This document shows positions 47,297 to 59,500 of a stretch of 64,000 bases of DNA, one piece after another (positions within the stretch are counted from its first letter, which is position 1; each line of letters begins with the position of its first letter). A model generated the notes under the pieces. The model was given only the letters and a program-made list of their open reading frames with translations. It was not told the origin of the DNA and made no database searches. Origin of the DNA: Oikopleura dioica (taxonomy: Eukaryota; Chordata; Appendicularia; Copelata; Oikopleuridae); NCBI GenBank assembly GCA_907165135.1, contig OU015569.1, positions 5,952,001 through 6,016,000 of the forward strand, given 5' to 3'. A program made the position numbers and the translations under genes.

Positions 47297-47593
47297 CAGT
47301 GAGGATATTTAATTTAGTGATTGCATTTCTCTAAGTCACATGGTTGGTCTTCACAGAGAAGAAATATTTTTGAGGGAGTAACAGGGGAGAAGTTAGACGG
47401 ACGAAGACTTCAAAATAAGATGAAATATTGCCATAAATGCTATTTCGATAAGCAGGCAATTAATAATAACAAAGACAGTGAAGTTATGTTTTATATAAGG
47501 CCCTGAGCAGTCCAGAGCAGTCCAGAAACATATAAAAGATGGTAAAGGGTTCTGGCGAAGAAGAAAATTATACTAGTTGGAGGCTCTTGGCAC
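47297..47593. other. Intergenic between SRRT and MARS2
   Basis: About 300 bases including the MARS2 promoter side or operon head. A 61-codon plus-strand frame is present but unsupported. Confidence 0.4.
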
Positions 47594-50500
47594 TCAGAAA
47601 ATTTCAACATCTTCAGGAGCATCGAGATCCTTGTAGCTGGCGACTGGGCGATTGGTATACGAGTCACGGCGATCCGGCTATGATTCAGTTAGCAAGAGGG
47701 ATGGATCAGTGATCATTGATTTTACACCAGAAGATAAAAGACACCATTTCTGCACCGCGTAGAAAACTAACTCTGAGCTACTGATTCTCAAATATGAGAC
47801 CACCGCACCGCGCTCACCACGGTTAAAACTTACATGCTCGTGCGATTGGTGATGTTGACTGGTGTTGTTGTAGTTGTTCTGTCTTACCTGGTGATGTCTC
47901 ATCGGCATGTGGCCGGGTGGCATGTGTCCTGGTGGTGGTCGGAACGGCTGAATAGTTTGCACTGGATCATTGGGCCTCTTTGGATCAGCCAAGTACCGGT
48001 TGAAGAATTTCACCTCTGAATAAAATGTGAACAACAAAAAATCAATAAAGAACAATACCGTTGCGGACCGCTTCGACTTTTTCGGCGTGTTTGATAAGAA
48101 TATGCTTCTTCACAAACTCCGGGCCTTTGAACTTTTTGCCTGAAAGTGGGCAAAGATATTTTTCTGGGCCGAGCTGTTGGGTATTTGCTTCAATGAACTT
48201 CTTGATTTCTTCCTCTTCGTCTTTCATTCCTAGCTTTTTGATTTCCTCTTCATCTAGTTTTGTGCCTTCTGTGAGCATTCCGTTGCACTTCTCGAGGAAC
48301 TTCTTTACGTAATCATTCATTTCGAAAGGCATGATAGGATTGCTGAAAGACGTTTAACAAACAATCAGATATGTAGAAAGTCACCTTGGGGGCTCGCCTC
48401 GAACATGAATAATTCCGCAACGATTTGGCATCTCGTCTTCGTTTCGATATTCAGAGTGATTGTAGTAATCAACTGAATGAACGAGGCGGAGATACAGAGT
48501 GAGAATGTCAGCGATTTGCGCCAATTTTTTGTCGTAGTTGAGATGGATCTCATCAGCGTTCTTTGGGTCATCTTCTACCGGGTTCTTCTCAAGATAATCT
48601 TCCGTCTTGAGGATGACCGGATTTGGCTTGAATTTTGGTAAGATTGAGCGAGTTGGCTCCGGATCTTACTTGTTTGCCCGTGTACAGCTCGTATTTCTCG
48701 TCGAATTTCTTGATAAGCGACATGAGGTTGAGAATGTCCGCCTTCATGATGGTGTTGTGATTAGCCAGACTACTCATTGGGCGACAACGACGAGTGAGAT
48801 CTCTGTTAACAACTGGGTTGAGTTCAACCTCCTTCAGACGAACATTGTTGAGATTCCAGCAAATGTCTAAAAGCTGATAAGGAAAGGTCTCAACACAATG
48901 TTACCTTTTATATTGACAGAAGAGTCAAAAGTAACCCAACAGCGGCGGTAAAAGCGATCGTCTTGCGGGTGCGAAAAAGCGACACGGATAAATCCATCAA
49001 ACTTTTTGCACATGTTTGAGATATCTTGGCGCGAAATCGAAGGCGGCAGTGATCGCATGAATATAGATGAGTACTTGGTGTGGGTCTGGGCTCGCCTAGA
49101 AAAGGAATAAAAGTAAGTCGCTTTTTTCGAATGGGATCTTACTTGAGCGCTTCCTTGCGTTTTGCTTCAAGCTTGTCACTAGGGTCGTTGACCTCTCCAT
49201 CTTCACTTGTCTCTGGCTTCTCCGGCGCTGCGTCTGGATCTGTCTTGACAGAAACAGCATCTTTGGAGCCTTCTTCGTCTTCCTTAGTTTCCTCTTCTTC
49301 TTTCTTGGCATCATTCTTTTCGGATTCATCGTCAGATCCGTCTTCGCCGCGATCAAACTTGCCACGGCCCTTTTTCTCGTCATCGTCTTCTTCGTCAGCT
49401 TTTTCGCCTTCAGATGGAGGACCTTCAACACGAAATTAATCGACGATCGACAATTAAAAACAACCATCTGTCTCAGATTTAACGATAGGAGTCCTGATTG
49501 TCTTGATATCATCTTCGCTGGCGCCTTCCATGAGCATGACGGCAGTTTCAAGCAGGTCGATGATGTTCTTCTCATTGGTGATATCCAAGCAATTTTCATC
49601 GAAGATTTTATCGACGCCAGTAAGTTTCTCCCAGGCCTCACATCTGCGAAATTTTACTAAGAGTGAGGAAGGAGTGTACTGACCTGAGTTTAACAGCTTC
49701 CTTGAACTGTTCCTCTCGCTCAACGGCTGCATCGGGATGATATTTCTCCCGGAACCTAAAAGTGCAAAATTAACTACGCGCGATGAGCAGAGATTTTTAC
49801 TATTTTGTGATACACTCACAGTTCTTCGTCATCTTTTCTGATTTTCGGAACAGAGTTTAAACTCTCCCTATACAAGTCGGGAGAGCCGGCAAAAACGGTG
49901 CCGTTTTAATTTTTTCAAAAAGTGACAAACATGAGAGCCCTAGGAGCAAGACGGGCTAAACCCAAGTGGCAAGTGGGTTTTTTAAGAATTTTAGAGTTAT
50001 TTCGAGTTTTCTGCAGATTGACCATCGCGAATATTTTTCGATGAGCCACAGAAAGAACACGTACCATTCTTCATCCTTGTGCGCAACAAAGAACTCTTGC
50101 ATTTGCTTCTTCTTGAACTCGGTCTTATACACTTTGTAGTTCTTGCAGGCATCGTCCTCGTTGATATTGTCCTCTGAAACGAGCGGTCAGATTTTACGGA
50201 ATTCTCGGGCGTTCGATTGGATTACCTTGCTTCATGACCCAGTTCTTGAAGGAGAGGAGAATATCGTCCTCGTTTTGCATGTGATAATGGTTGTTTTGCA
50301 CGTGTCGAGGAACGTAGGGAGCCCCGTTGCTGCCTGGACCATTCCACGAGCGGTGACCACGATAGCCGCCGCCTCTTTCCCCGCTGTCGTCATAGTCGTG
50401 TCTGGGCCGTTTGTAGCGTTCGCCTCCCCGCTCGCTGAACTCTCTGTCTGGAGTTCGTCGTCGCTTCTCTCGCTCCCGCCGGTCCTCGTGACGATCGTAC

Positions 50501-51579
50501 TCTCGATCTCGCCCGTATCTATCTCGTCGGCTTCCTCCATCATCATCATACCTAGCCAAAAATTTAAATCCAGCAAAAGCTGCTAGTAAATATCCGGTCC
50601 ACGTGAAAAACACCGCTCGACTTCATCATTAAATTAAAAATTTATAAACTTACTCGTCAGTACTTGAAAATTCCGAGTTTTGGCAAGATACTTGCAATCC
50701 ATCTGCCTTTCTCTTTATTTTACGTTTCCCATTTCGAGATCTCTTTTTTTTATGCTTATCGGAGTACTTTTTAATTCCTCCCATTTCCGAGTATTTGCGC
50801 CTTTCACGAAAAACGTGCTTCGCGAAAGTGGGTTGCTCGGCTGCGCCCGTTTGCGCTAACCGAGTTCTTGATTTCGAAATATGATGAGTAATTATAAATT
50901 TTAATCGAATTAAAATAAGGGGTCACAAGAGTCAAGGGGACTTTTTCATGGGAGGGGGTCGAAACTATTCTGCATGCAGAACTATTCTGCAAAAAATAGA
51001 ACTATTCTGCAAAAAGTAGAACTATTCTGCGTTTCGCAGAACTATTCTGCCGAATGCAGAACAATTCTGCAAATGAAGAACTATTCTGCAAATGTAGAAC
51101 TATTCTGCAAAATACAGAACTATTCTGCACAAGTGCAGAACTATTCTGCATTGTGTTGAAAAGAAGATCTTCATTTAGAGACAAAATTTCACTGTTTGGA
51201 AGCACGCTGCGGGCCTACGGCCCTTGCGCGCAAATTCTGGTAGGGAACTCATTTCTGAAGGTGGCCAACTTTCTCTACTCTCGCGCCTCCTTTGATAAAA
51301 GTCATTTTTCTTATATGCAGAACTATTCTGCATGCAGAATTATTTCGTCGGAAAATAGCCCTTTTTTCGACGAAACTATTCTGCATTTTGCAGAACTATT
51401 CTGCATGCAGAATAGTTTCGAAGGTTTCCCTTTTTCATCGGGAAATGACGTATTTGACTGAGAATTAATTAATTTATTAAATTCTAATAGTTAGAGAATT
51501 CTTACCTTTCTCGACCGCGTCCTTCCCGCTCGGTCCGGAATTTATCCCGTCGTCGATCATCGTAATCATCATCCGACAT
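47594..51579 (-). CDS. SRRT: Serrate RNA effector (ARS2/SRRT)
   Basis: ARS2 bridges the nuclear cap-binding complex to miRNA, snRNA and histone mRNA processing. Exon 1 ([19 protein letters not shown] at 51579) and exon 2 are Arg/Asp/Glu-rich as in all ARS2. Then come the SERRATE N-terminal helical domain ([40 protein letters not shown]), an acidic insert, the RRM-like region ([37 protein letters not shown]) and HIHLNYDKK-type [19 protein letters not shown]. The C-terminal zinc-finger leg follows with [20 protein letters not shown], ending in a Pro/His/Met-rich stretch and DAPEDVEIF at 47594, the C-terminal peptide that binds the cap-binding complex. About ten exons; intron 1 is about 950 nt and hosts a repeat element. 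Confidence 0.95.
50959..51421. mobile_element. Inverted-repeat element made of 15-bp palindromes, in SRRT intron 1
   Basis: Ends read inward as TCGAAACTATTCTGCATGCA on both sides. Inside are about 14 copies of the near-palindrome GCAGAACTATTCTGC, spaced 18-21 bp apart, ten of them in tandem at 50961-51153. No target duplication could be identified. The open frames across it in all frames are a by-product of the repeat. Because it sits in an intron it would be transcribed with SRRT pre-mRNA. Confidence 0.75.
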
Positions 51580-52164
51580 TTTTGAGGAGGAATTAGAAAA
51601 TTATGGCAGTTCTGAATGTTTTTTTTTTCAAGTGATCTTATGGACGTAGAACAAACTGTTAACTGTAAGAAAGCAGCAAACGAATAGAATAGAAGCTATA
51701 AAACATCGACACAGCAAGGAAATAGCTGTATCGTTTCAATTGAATGTCTCATTGAAAATGAGGATGAAATGACAGAAAATACGAACACTGAATTTTGAGA
51801 ATTCTTTGAAATGATTTAAGGAAAAGATACTTTGAATATATGAATAGTCTAAGTTGGGTAAAATAACGAGCATTTGTCGCAGGCTAGGACGGATCAGAAC
51901 TGATCTTCTGCAAAGTAAGACTTAGAAAATCGGTGATCAATCGGAGTCCGCGATGAAGATTGCAAACCTATCATCACGAAAGCAGCACACGCTTTGCTAG
52001 CTGTGGATGAAGGAGGCGATATAAATATGCCATCAGAAACACGGAATAGAAAAAATGAAATTGGGATGATAGGCTAAGACGAGACTGGACAGCCCTTCAT
52101 CTTCCAAGCACCATGTAAGTAAGTCCATCTGGGATTTGTATGTCAGGGCAGGGGGCAAGGACTC
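51580..52164. other. Intergenic, SRRT upstream region
   Basis: AT-rich; probably the SRRT promoter and the 3' UTR of the next gene. No recognisable element beyond a T-run at 51621-51630. Confidence 0.4.
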
Positions 52165-53491
52165 TTAGGAGAGAGGAGTCATTGGGGAGCTACCCTTGAA
52201 GTCCTGAGCTTCAAAAGCTAGAAATCGAATAAAGCGAAGAACAACCACCGAAATAAGCACCTGTCACCACTGGGTTCGGCTGCGCAATCAGTGCCAAATG
52301 CTGATTAAGTTGCCGGGCTGCGCTATAATTAGAACATCAATACAACACACGAATCAGGGAGTTAAATGCCTTGAGAATGGTGGAATAGCGGAGTTCTTCA
52401 CAACGTCACCGTAGCAGCCATAACGGGGATAGGCGATGGGATTCACCTGGCGCGACATGTAGGAGATGCCTTCAATAGGCAAACTATCAGACTGGACAGC
52501 ACCAGCTTCTTCTACTCAAACAAAAATGGATAACCTAAAGCTGCGAGGACGAAACTCACCGTCGCTAGATATTTCTCCATAAATGATTATCGGCTGAGAC
52601 CGTGGCAGAATGATAACCCGATCGTCTTTATGCGACTCTGTTCGTGGACGTTTGCTCCGAATTTGGGATTGGCTGATGAAAATTTACAACTACTTGCACG
52701 TACCTGATTGACACACCATTAGGAACTTCATCCCAAGGTTTAATGAAGGAAGCCCGTTTATCAGGTTTATCAACCAAAAAATCATACCAAAACGCGCGTT
52801 CAATAAACCTTGTGATAAAAGGCAAGGAAGCTGATATTTAAACGTTTATTCGGTATTACAATGTTTTTGAGCAGTGTTTTAGTGTATTTTCGGGCAAGAT
52901 TTGTAATTTTTTCCTTATTGGACGCTTGGGATTCTTTTTCAACTTTAAATCAATGTGGGACTGTAGATCTTCCTTGATCGACGATGAGGAGTTTCGGTTC
53001 TTTGAGGTGGAGGGTACTTCATGATGATACGAATTTGACGGGCCTAGCTTGACTTGCGGATGATATTCCTTGCAGTGTGCTCGAAGACAGGCAGGTAGCA
53101 GCACCTTACGACAGACAGTACATTTGACCAGCGTAAAGGAGGACGCGTTCTATCCAAAAAATTAAGCGTTAGAAGAAAACGAGTAATCACCAGAGTCGTG
53201 AGCAGACGACGATCCTCGATGTTGCGAGGCGTTTCATTCGAAACGGCGTCAAGAAACTTCGACCTGGCATAGTCTTGCGTCGTCTTCGTTTCAAAAGCCA
53301 GGGTTATTACTTTTAAATCTTACGAGCTTTAGTGAGCAAGAGTAGTAAAAACCCCTAACAGATTTAGAAACAGCAGCATTCCAGTCTGCCCATGTTCGCT
53401 CCTTGAATCCGTCTATTTGCATCACAGAAGGGCTGACCTCGACCCCTTTGGAGAAATCCGATTTCTGTCTAAAACATTTTTCCTTCAGCAA
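52165..53491 (-). CDS. Ataxin-7-like protein (SAGA deubiquitinase module anchor)
   Basis: ATXN7/Sgf73 ties the deubiquitinase module to the SAGA co-activator. Two family landmarks match: an N-terminal TWADWNAAVSKS motif (SWESWAAH in human) and a zinc finger, FTLVKCTVCRKVLLPACLRA followed by HCKEYHP (C-x2-C-x10-H form). Without further splicing the frame stops after KHCSKTL at 52856. A GC-AG intron at 52831-52872 (42 nt) instead continues into SLPFITRFIERAFWYDFLV, RASFIKPWDEVPNGVS, an acidic/serine exon, and through a second GC-AG intron at 52323-52369 (47 nt) to QLNQHLALIAQPNPVV and a stop at 52165. The SCA7 domain was not seen. The start at 53491 may be internal, since the first residues could come from an upstream exon. 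Confidence 0.6.
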
Positions 53492-53740
53492 AATTGAAAC
53501 TAAACAGTTGCATTATCAATTATAGACTAGAGGCAATTAAAAAAGAAACACTGCCCGTTCGGTTGCTCTCGGGGAAAAAGAATTAGACAAATTTGCTATT
53601 GTTAATTTTGAAGATTTACACAACTTACTTATCGACTTGACTATCCTTTGAAAGATCAAGTTTCGCGATGAGTACCTTTAATCTATTTAACCAGTTCTAA
53701 GCGTGATTCGAATGAACATCTATCGTAGGTGAAGGAATTG

Positions 53741-53941
53741 TTAAAAGATGTTTTGACGGGCTTGAAGTTTTCGAAATTCTAGTTTTAAACAGGCTTTACT
53801 GTAAGTAGGATCGTTAAGCATTTTTTCACTTTCAATCGTTGCCTTTCTATATTCAAGCAGGGCACAGAAGATAAAATATTTTTGAACAAGAAATACATGT
53901 AACAAGGTGGATTCAAGATTCTTAGATTCAATGGATAACAA
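53741..53941 (-). CDS. Possible small ORF after PSMD7
   Basis: Following the PSMD7 stop by 24 nt, past a TTTTTTCTTTCATTCACAAG acceptor, is a 66-codon frame opening at TTG rather than ATG and ending LEFRKLQARQNIF. Its position mimics a downstream operon gene, but the absence of an ATG makes it doubtful; it may be 3' UTR. Confidence 0.2.
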   Translation of the reverse strand: MLSIESKNLESTLLHVFLVQKYFIFCALLEYRKATIESEKMLNDPTYSKACLKLEFRKLQARQNIF

Positions 53942-53965
53942 ACTTGTGAATGAAAGAAAAAAGTC

Positions 53966-55154
53966 TTATTTAACAGCGACAGCAGGCTTATCTGATTCGG
54001 TGGAGGGCTTCTCCGTCGTTGGCTTTGGCTTGATGTCGGAGGAGTTTTGAAGCTTGTTATTGATCAGGCCGTGGAGAGCGACGATCGACCGCACTAATGA
54101 GGCGAGATAGACAGGCAAAAGCTAAAATTTCATCGTTCAAATGGGCCTTTTGTTTCTGCTGCGCCTAATCACTGCATCGCAGATCAATAGCAAACGCGCT
54201 CTCAAGAATGGAGAAGCACCATCAATTATGCATCTACCTGGTCGTGAGTCTCCATGTGAAACGATTTCGTGAGTGGAATAAGATCTGGAACGAGCGAAAG
54301 GGCGTCCTGCAAGTTGTACAGGACTTGGTGGTTTGGAGGCAGCTTCCCGTCGACTACTTTTGTCAAATAGCCGTAGCACTGCTCGAGCTTTCCATGAAGT
54401 CCTCTGATCGACGCAAGTTGAGCAGAGATCTTCTGGCTAAAGGAATCGTTTTTTCGAATTGAAAGTAAACGGTTTGAATACCTAAGCGAACCGGCAGTTG
54501 GATTGTAAACATCTCGAAGAAGCTGCTCAACGCCGACTTCTTCTGCTTCCTCAGCACCGATCGCAGAAGAAATGTGTCTCCATGTCTTCTCAGCTGGCTT
54601 TCCATCGTCGCGGATATCAGCTTCAGCGACGTACGCCTCAGTCGGGAGGCCGCTGAATTAGCATAAATGTGCTCTCCTTATTTAAAATGGAATTACGTAT
54701 TATTGTCTGTTTTCGCAACGTCAATGACGGTTAAAGTGGCATCGTGGCCAGCTGGCATGTGCTTTTGAATCAACTCGTGGATTTTCATGTCGTTGGCTTT
54801 CAGTTTCGGGCCCGTGTGGTACCATCCAACGATGCGCTCTCGGGCATTGACTTTTTTGAACATCTAAAAGATCTCCTCATGTCTATGTGAATTTGTGTTC
54901 TCTACCGTAAACATAGTATCGAGATAATCGTGATCAAGGAACCAAATATCGCGATCCTTGCTGTCTTCGTCAAAGGGCAAGGCGAATGAGTTTGAGATGT
55001 CAAGCTCGCGGCCACCCATCGTCCACGTTCCCAAGAGAATTCCTACAACGCGTCCTGCGCCAGTCTTGCCGACTCGTGTGTAGTGATCGGTCACAGAAAG
55101 GAGGACCAGTGGGTGGACGACCACTTTCTCTAGCTTATTTTTCCCTGTCGACAT
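53966..55154 (-). CDS. PSMD7: 26S proteasome regulatory subunit Rpn8
   Basis: Rpn8 is the catalytically inactive MPN partner of the deubiquitinase Rpn11 in the proteasome lid. Five exons. Starting at 55154, [40 protein letters not shown] and [19 protein letters not shown] are followed by the MPN core [13 protein letters not shown], which lacks the zinc-binding H-x-H pattern as expected for Rpn8. Later blocks include [38 protein letters not shown] and [20 protein letters not shown]. The tail ([20 protein letters not shown]) ends at 53966. Introns 45-70 nt. Confidence 0.96.
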
Positions 55155-55290
55155 TCTAAATAGAAAAGATTTATAAACATGTAGGTGATGAAAGATTTAG
55201 AACTTTAAGGCAGAAGAAATAGATATTGAAAACAGAAAAATATGAATGAAGAATCAACTGAATTGCACTTTTTAAATGAACATTTAGGAA

Positions 55291-57092
55291 TTATTGGACC
55301 CAGGGCCACCAGAAACCAGAGAAACCATCGGTTCGAGTTTCTGGGTTTGAATTAGGATCTGTGTGGGGAAAGTTTGGCCAAATGGCTGTTTGATTGTGAC
55401 GCGATAACAGATCGAGACCGACTTTAACGATGTCTGGATGGTTATCAGAAATGTCACTCTTCTCATACGGATCTTCTACGATATCGTAAAGCTGAACCAG
55501 ACGCGTGAGAGTTTCAGAAGAGGTAAGCATGCTATCTTCAAGTAATCTTTCCCAGACTGATTGCTTTTCTGCGCTTGTTTCTGGGGAGAATTGAAGCTTT
55601 TTCTGATTCCCCTCTGGAGGAGGGATATTTCCATCTGGGACACCGTAAGCTGGATCTCCCGTTAGCAATTTCCAGCGACCGTATCGAACAGCTATTATTA
55701 CGATTCAAAGTAAATCAATTAATAATCTGACAGTTTTTTACCTGACTGAGAGTTGATATTGAATTCCGAAGTTTCAGCGAGCTTCCGAACCCACTGTCTC
55801 TCGTCTTCGCCCTTGACTGTTTTCAGCGGGTCAATATTGTGAATGATCGACTGTCGAGGCGGAGAACTGTTGTTAAGGAGAGCCTGCCACTGACTCATGC
55901 CATCTAGATCGTCTTTGTCGGCTGGAGGTTTGCATTCCATCGCTTCAAGTATTGTCTCGCGCCAGTCGGATACGTGGATGAGCCCGTCAAATTTAGATTT
56001 GCCCTGTTCCTTTATCAGGCCGCCTGTAATTATTTTATTAATCGATCGCTCTATCATTTTTATTCAGTTCGACGTCACCCGATAACATGGCGTTGACATG
56101 GACACCTCCTTCGTAAAGCGACCATTTTTGCGAGCGCAGGGGGAAGTTATTCCCTCCAGAACGCGTTTCGCCACCGTTATCAGCTGTAATGATGATAAGC
56201 GTGTCGTCGTAAAGATTTCGCTCATGGAGCATTGTTATAAAATCGCCGACAGCTTCGATTCAGTTCATAAATTTATACATTAAATGACTTTTAAGACGGA
56301 TCTTTAACTGTTCCTTCGTCCATGATAGAGATCATCGCAGCGTATGTTCTTCTATCTGGGTCCTTAATCCAGTCGTACTTAATTTTGTAGTGCTCCGGTG
56401 CTTGTAATGGATCATGAACATTTTGCATCGCATAATACAGGAAGAATGGCTTTTTGTCTTCAACGACTGTATCGAGCACTTGGGCAACACGTGCTGAGTA
56501 AATTTCCGTTCCATAAGTTCCCCAAGTCGAGTTCGTTGGGCCATTTTCGGTACAGAAGTCCACGCCACACCAATTCTTCGCCTGACATTGGATTCGCGAG
56601 TAGTGATCTTCTGCTCCTTGGAGGTATCCGTAATAACTGTCGAAGCCCCGATTGAACGGGAGCATGTATTCGTGCGAATGGCCACAGTGCCACTTTCCAA
56701 CCATATGAGTTGCGAAGCCGCACGACTTCAGATCCTGCGGGAGAAGAGTGTACTCTTTTGGAATTCCCGTCGTTTGCCCGGCGAGAATGACATTGTGCTG
56801 CATTCCATAACGAAGGGGATATCGGCCAGTGAGCATGGACGATCTGGTCGGAGAACAGACCGGCTGCGTGTAATACTTTTCAAGAATGATTCCATCTCGC
56901 GCGATCGCGTCCAAATTTGGCGTTTCAAGCTTCGAACCGTGAATCCTAATATTCGAATAACACTATTTCTTTTCACGAAAAGAAAGCTTACCCGAAGTCA
57001 CCCCAGCCGAAATCGTCGATCATCAAGTAAACTACATTTTTGCTCTGGACAAGGCATACGCCCGCCGCGAGGATGGACCTAACAAGCCTCAT
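55291..57092 (-). CDS. Sulfatase, arylsulfatase B-like
   Basis: A secreted or lysosomal sulfatase hydrolysing sulfate esters. The start at 57092 gives a short signal peptide (MRLVRSILAAGVCLVQS) directly followed by NVVYLMIDDFGWGDFG with metal-binding Asp residues. The formylglycine motif is intact (QPVCSPTRSSMLTGRYPLRY), then THMVGKWHCGH, GFDSYYGYLQGAEDHY as in ARSB/ARSI/ARSJ, IIITADNGGETRSGGNNFPL, and QKWSLYEGGVHV. The C-terminal subdomain (VRYGRWKLLTGDPAYG, LYDIVEDPYEKSDISDNHPD) ends at 55291 with FWWPWVQ. About six exons. The nearest human relatives by motif are ARSB and ARSI/J; substrate cannot be deduced. Confidence 0.9.
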
Positions 57093-57692
57093 TCAGCCGC
57101 GCTCCAAGTCGTTTTTTTTTCGTTTTGTGCGCAGCCAGCAAAATAAATTCTCCTTCGCGAGTCGACTTCACGCCGAAACGAGAAAGAGAAAAATAAACAA
57201 TTTTATTATTATATTTTCAAACAAAGGGATTTTCGAGCGATTGGCCTACGATTAGCGACCGTGATACGATCGCTAGTAGGTTAATTACTGAAACGATCCC
57301 TTTTGTAGTAGATTTCTGAGCGAATCATGCCCCTGGGAAGGTGGTCGATTGGCCAATCATAGAGAAGCGTCGCCCTAGAAACATTCTTCTCACAAAAACT
57401 GTCCGAGATGAAATAATGATTATCCCTTTTGCGAAAAAACACAGTTGTAGCGTTAATTTTGGATATTTATTAATTAAAACAGGTTTATTAAAATATGTTC
57501 TACTGGAATGATATGGTAAACAGAGAAGTTATTAACTTAAAATGCGGTTCAAGAACTTAGAAGAAACTTAAACGAGAAAATAAATAGTTAAACAGAAAGA
57601 ACGCGCTTCTGGAATTCTGGCGCTTGAGATAGTTGAATTGATAGAGGAGACGTCCAGGAGATTACAGGGAGGATCGGAGCTGCTTGGAGAGG
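57093..57692. other. Intergenic
   Basis: AT-rich region between the CCCH gene and the sulfatase; nothing recognised. Part will be the CCCH gene's 3' UTR. Confidence 0.4.
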
Positions 57693-59500
57693 CTATCCGC
57701 GTTTGGATGCGGCTCGTTTGACCGTCACAGCGTGGCTGAAAATACACGACGAGCCGTATTGGCATTTGCCAGTGTATTTCCAGCGGCGACAAATCTAAAT
57801 CGTTGATCAGTAAAAGAAGTAGAGTCTCAATCAATAGAGTCGACGATTCAGGCCACCCCTTTATTTATCGGTTTACGCCATAATTTCGGATGAAAAACTA
57901 CTCTAATAAAGCTAAAAACGTGTATAAACTGAAAGATATATGCGTAGAAGTCAAGAGTTCTTATTGGTAAATGAATGATAATTTACTTTTATAGCGGTTT
58001 CCGGGTCACCCTGAGTCTTCTGCTTTTGCTTGGGGGTTGTATCGTCGCTTTCGCTAGGCGCTTGGAGTGCGGCGACTCTGGGCGTAGTTTTGAACTCTGG
58101 CTGGATGACGGACCCAGATTGCGGGGTTGATTGCGTTGGGGTACTGGGCGCAGGCCCCTTGGAATGGGAAAAACAGCATCGGTCGCCATACACACAACTT
58201 CCAGTATCTTGGAAACTTCTACAAAGTTTTGTCCGATACTAGAATGTTTATATTTTCTTATCATATAATACTCTTTGGCAGACATTTGATTATATAATAA
58301 AATGCGCGTGATTACCTTGGGATGCTTTGTGATGTCATAGCTAAGATCGTTGGTTCCATGCGCGAAGTCGCATTTTTCGCCATAAGGGCAACTTCCGCGT
58401 TCCATGAAGGTTCGGCAAAGACGAGTTTTGTAAAGAGATGGGACAGAATGCTTTGCTTGTCTGTGTTCGTCTTTTTCGTGGACGAAGTTGCACTACAGAA
58501 TATCTCTTACACAAAAATGAATAGATAGACTTACCCGAACACCGTAGGGACAGAAGCCAAGAGTATGGAAGGTAATGCACTGCTCGGTTTTGTACTTGTT
58601 GTGGCGCGGGCGAACGAGAGGCCTTAGTTCATGTTCTCCGTGCGCGAACAAACAGCGCTCGACGTATTTACAGGTTCCGAATTGCCAAGAGCGGCAGAGC
58701 TCAGTTTTGTAGAGCGAATTCATTTGCGCATTTGCAGCTTGTGCGTGTGCCGTTAGCATGGGCTGTCCGGAAAAGACCGAGTTCGGAACAAGGATGAATT
58801 GCTGGCCGCCTTTGGTCATTAGACTCAAGTTTTGGAAGAGATCGTTTGCCTCGATCTGCTGTTGACGGTTTGACGATGAAGACGAAGATGAATCCGATAA
58901 GACTGCATTAGTAACTTCAGCTGCTGTAGCTAAATTGAATGTAGAAGGGCTTTTTTAATGTGAATGTTTACCTTCACAAGCGATTCGGTCTGGAAGCGAA
59001 GTTACAGATGGACCGTCGAGCTCTTTGATTTTGTTTGGCGAGGGAGAAACCGAGCCAGGCGAGGTTGAGGAAATTTCAATCTGCTGGTTGGTTGGTGTTC
59101 CCGGCCGAAGTCCAGTGCCGATCGGATTTGAATTGGCATTCGCGATTGCATCGGCCACCGCGGCTTCATCAATCGTTTCACCTTCGCAGTGCGAAAACAC
59201 CGAGTCCACGCTACAAAAACAAACAATAACACTAGAAACGAACGGAGACACACACACCTGACCTGCGCCGCCAGGATCGGGTTGGTGGCAAGAGTTTTTA
59301 GTCCAAGGCTGGCCGTCCGTTTCAAGTCACTTTCTTCAATTTTGGACAGGTTTGTCACGGGATTCGCGAAAACCTCGGGGTCAAAAGCGCCCGACGGAGT
59401 TTTGTGCTGAAATCGACTGTTCAACCCAAACGAATGCGAAAACAGGACTTACAGGGAATCTTCCAAGACCTTCGGGCTTAACCCATTGACTGTTCTCCAT
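57693..59500 (-). CDS. CCCH zinc-finger protein with five TIS11-type fingers
   Basis: Fingers of this type bind AU-rich or related mRNA 3' UTRs. After a low-complexity N-terminal region ([15 protein letters not shown] from 59500) come five C-x8-C-x4/5-C-x3-H fingers: [14 protein letters not shown]...[22 protein letters not shown]...[21 protein letters not shown]...[21 protein letters not shown]...RCCFSH; and, in the last exon, [11 protein letters not shown]...SCIFSH. A Pro/Ser/Thr-rich linker separates fingers 4 and 5. The stop is TAG at 57693. Vertebrate ZFP36 proteins have two such fingers, so this is an expanded architecture, likely a maternal or germline regulator by analogy (inference). 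Finger 5 lacks the YKT lead-in. Confidence 0.85.

Noticed and set aside
49080-49439. Plus-strand Ser-rich 119-codon frame
   Set aside because: Exact antisense of the acidic SRRT exon (Asp/Glu codons read backwards as Ser/Leu/Phe).
50974-51461. Overlapping long open frames on both strands
   Set aside because: They run through the GCAGAACTATTCTGC repeat array in SRRT intron 1 and encode the same short peptide over and over; a composition artefact.
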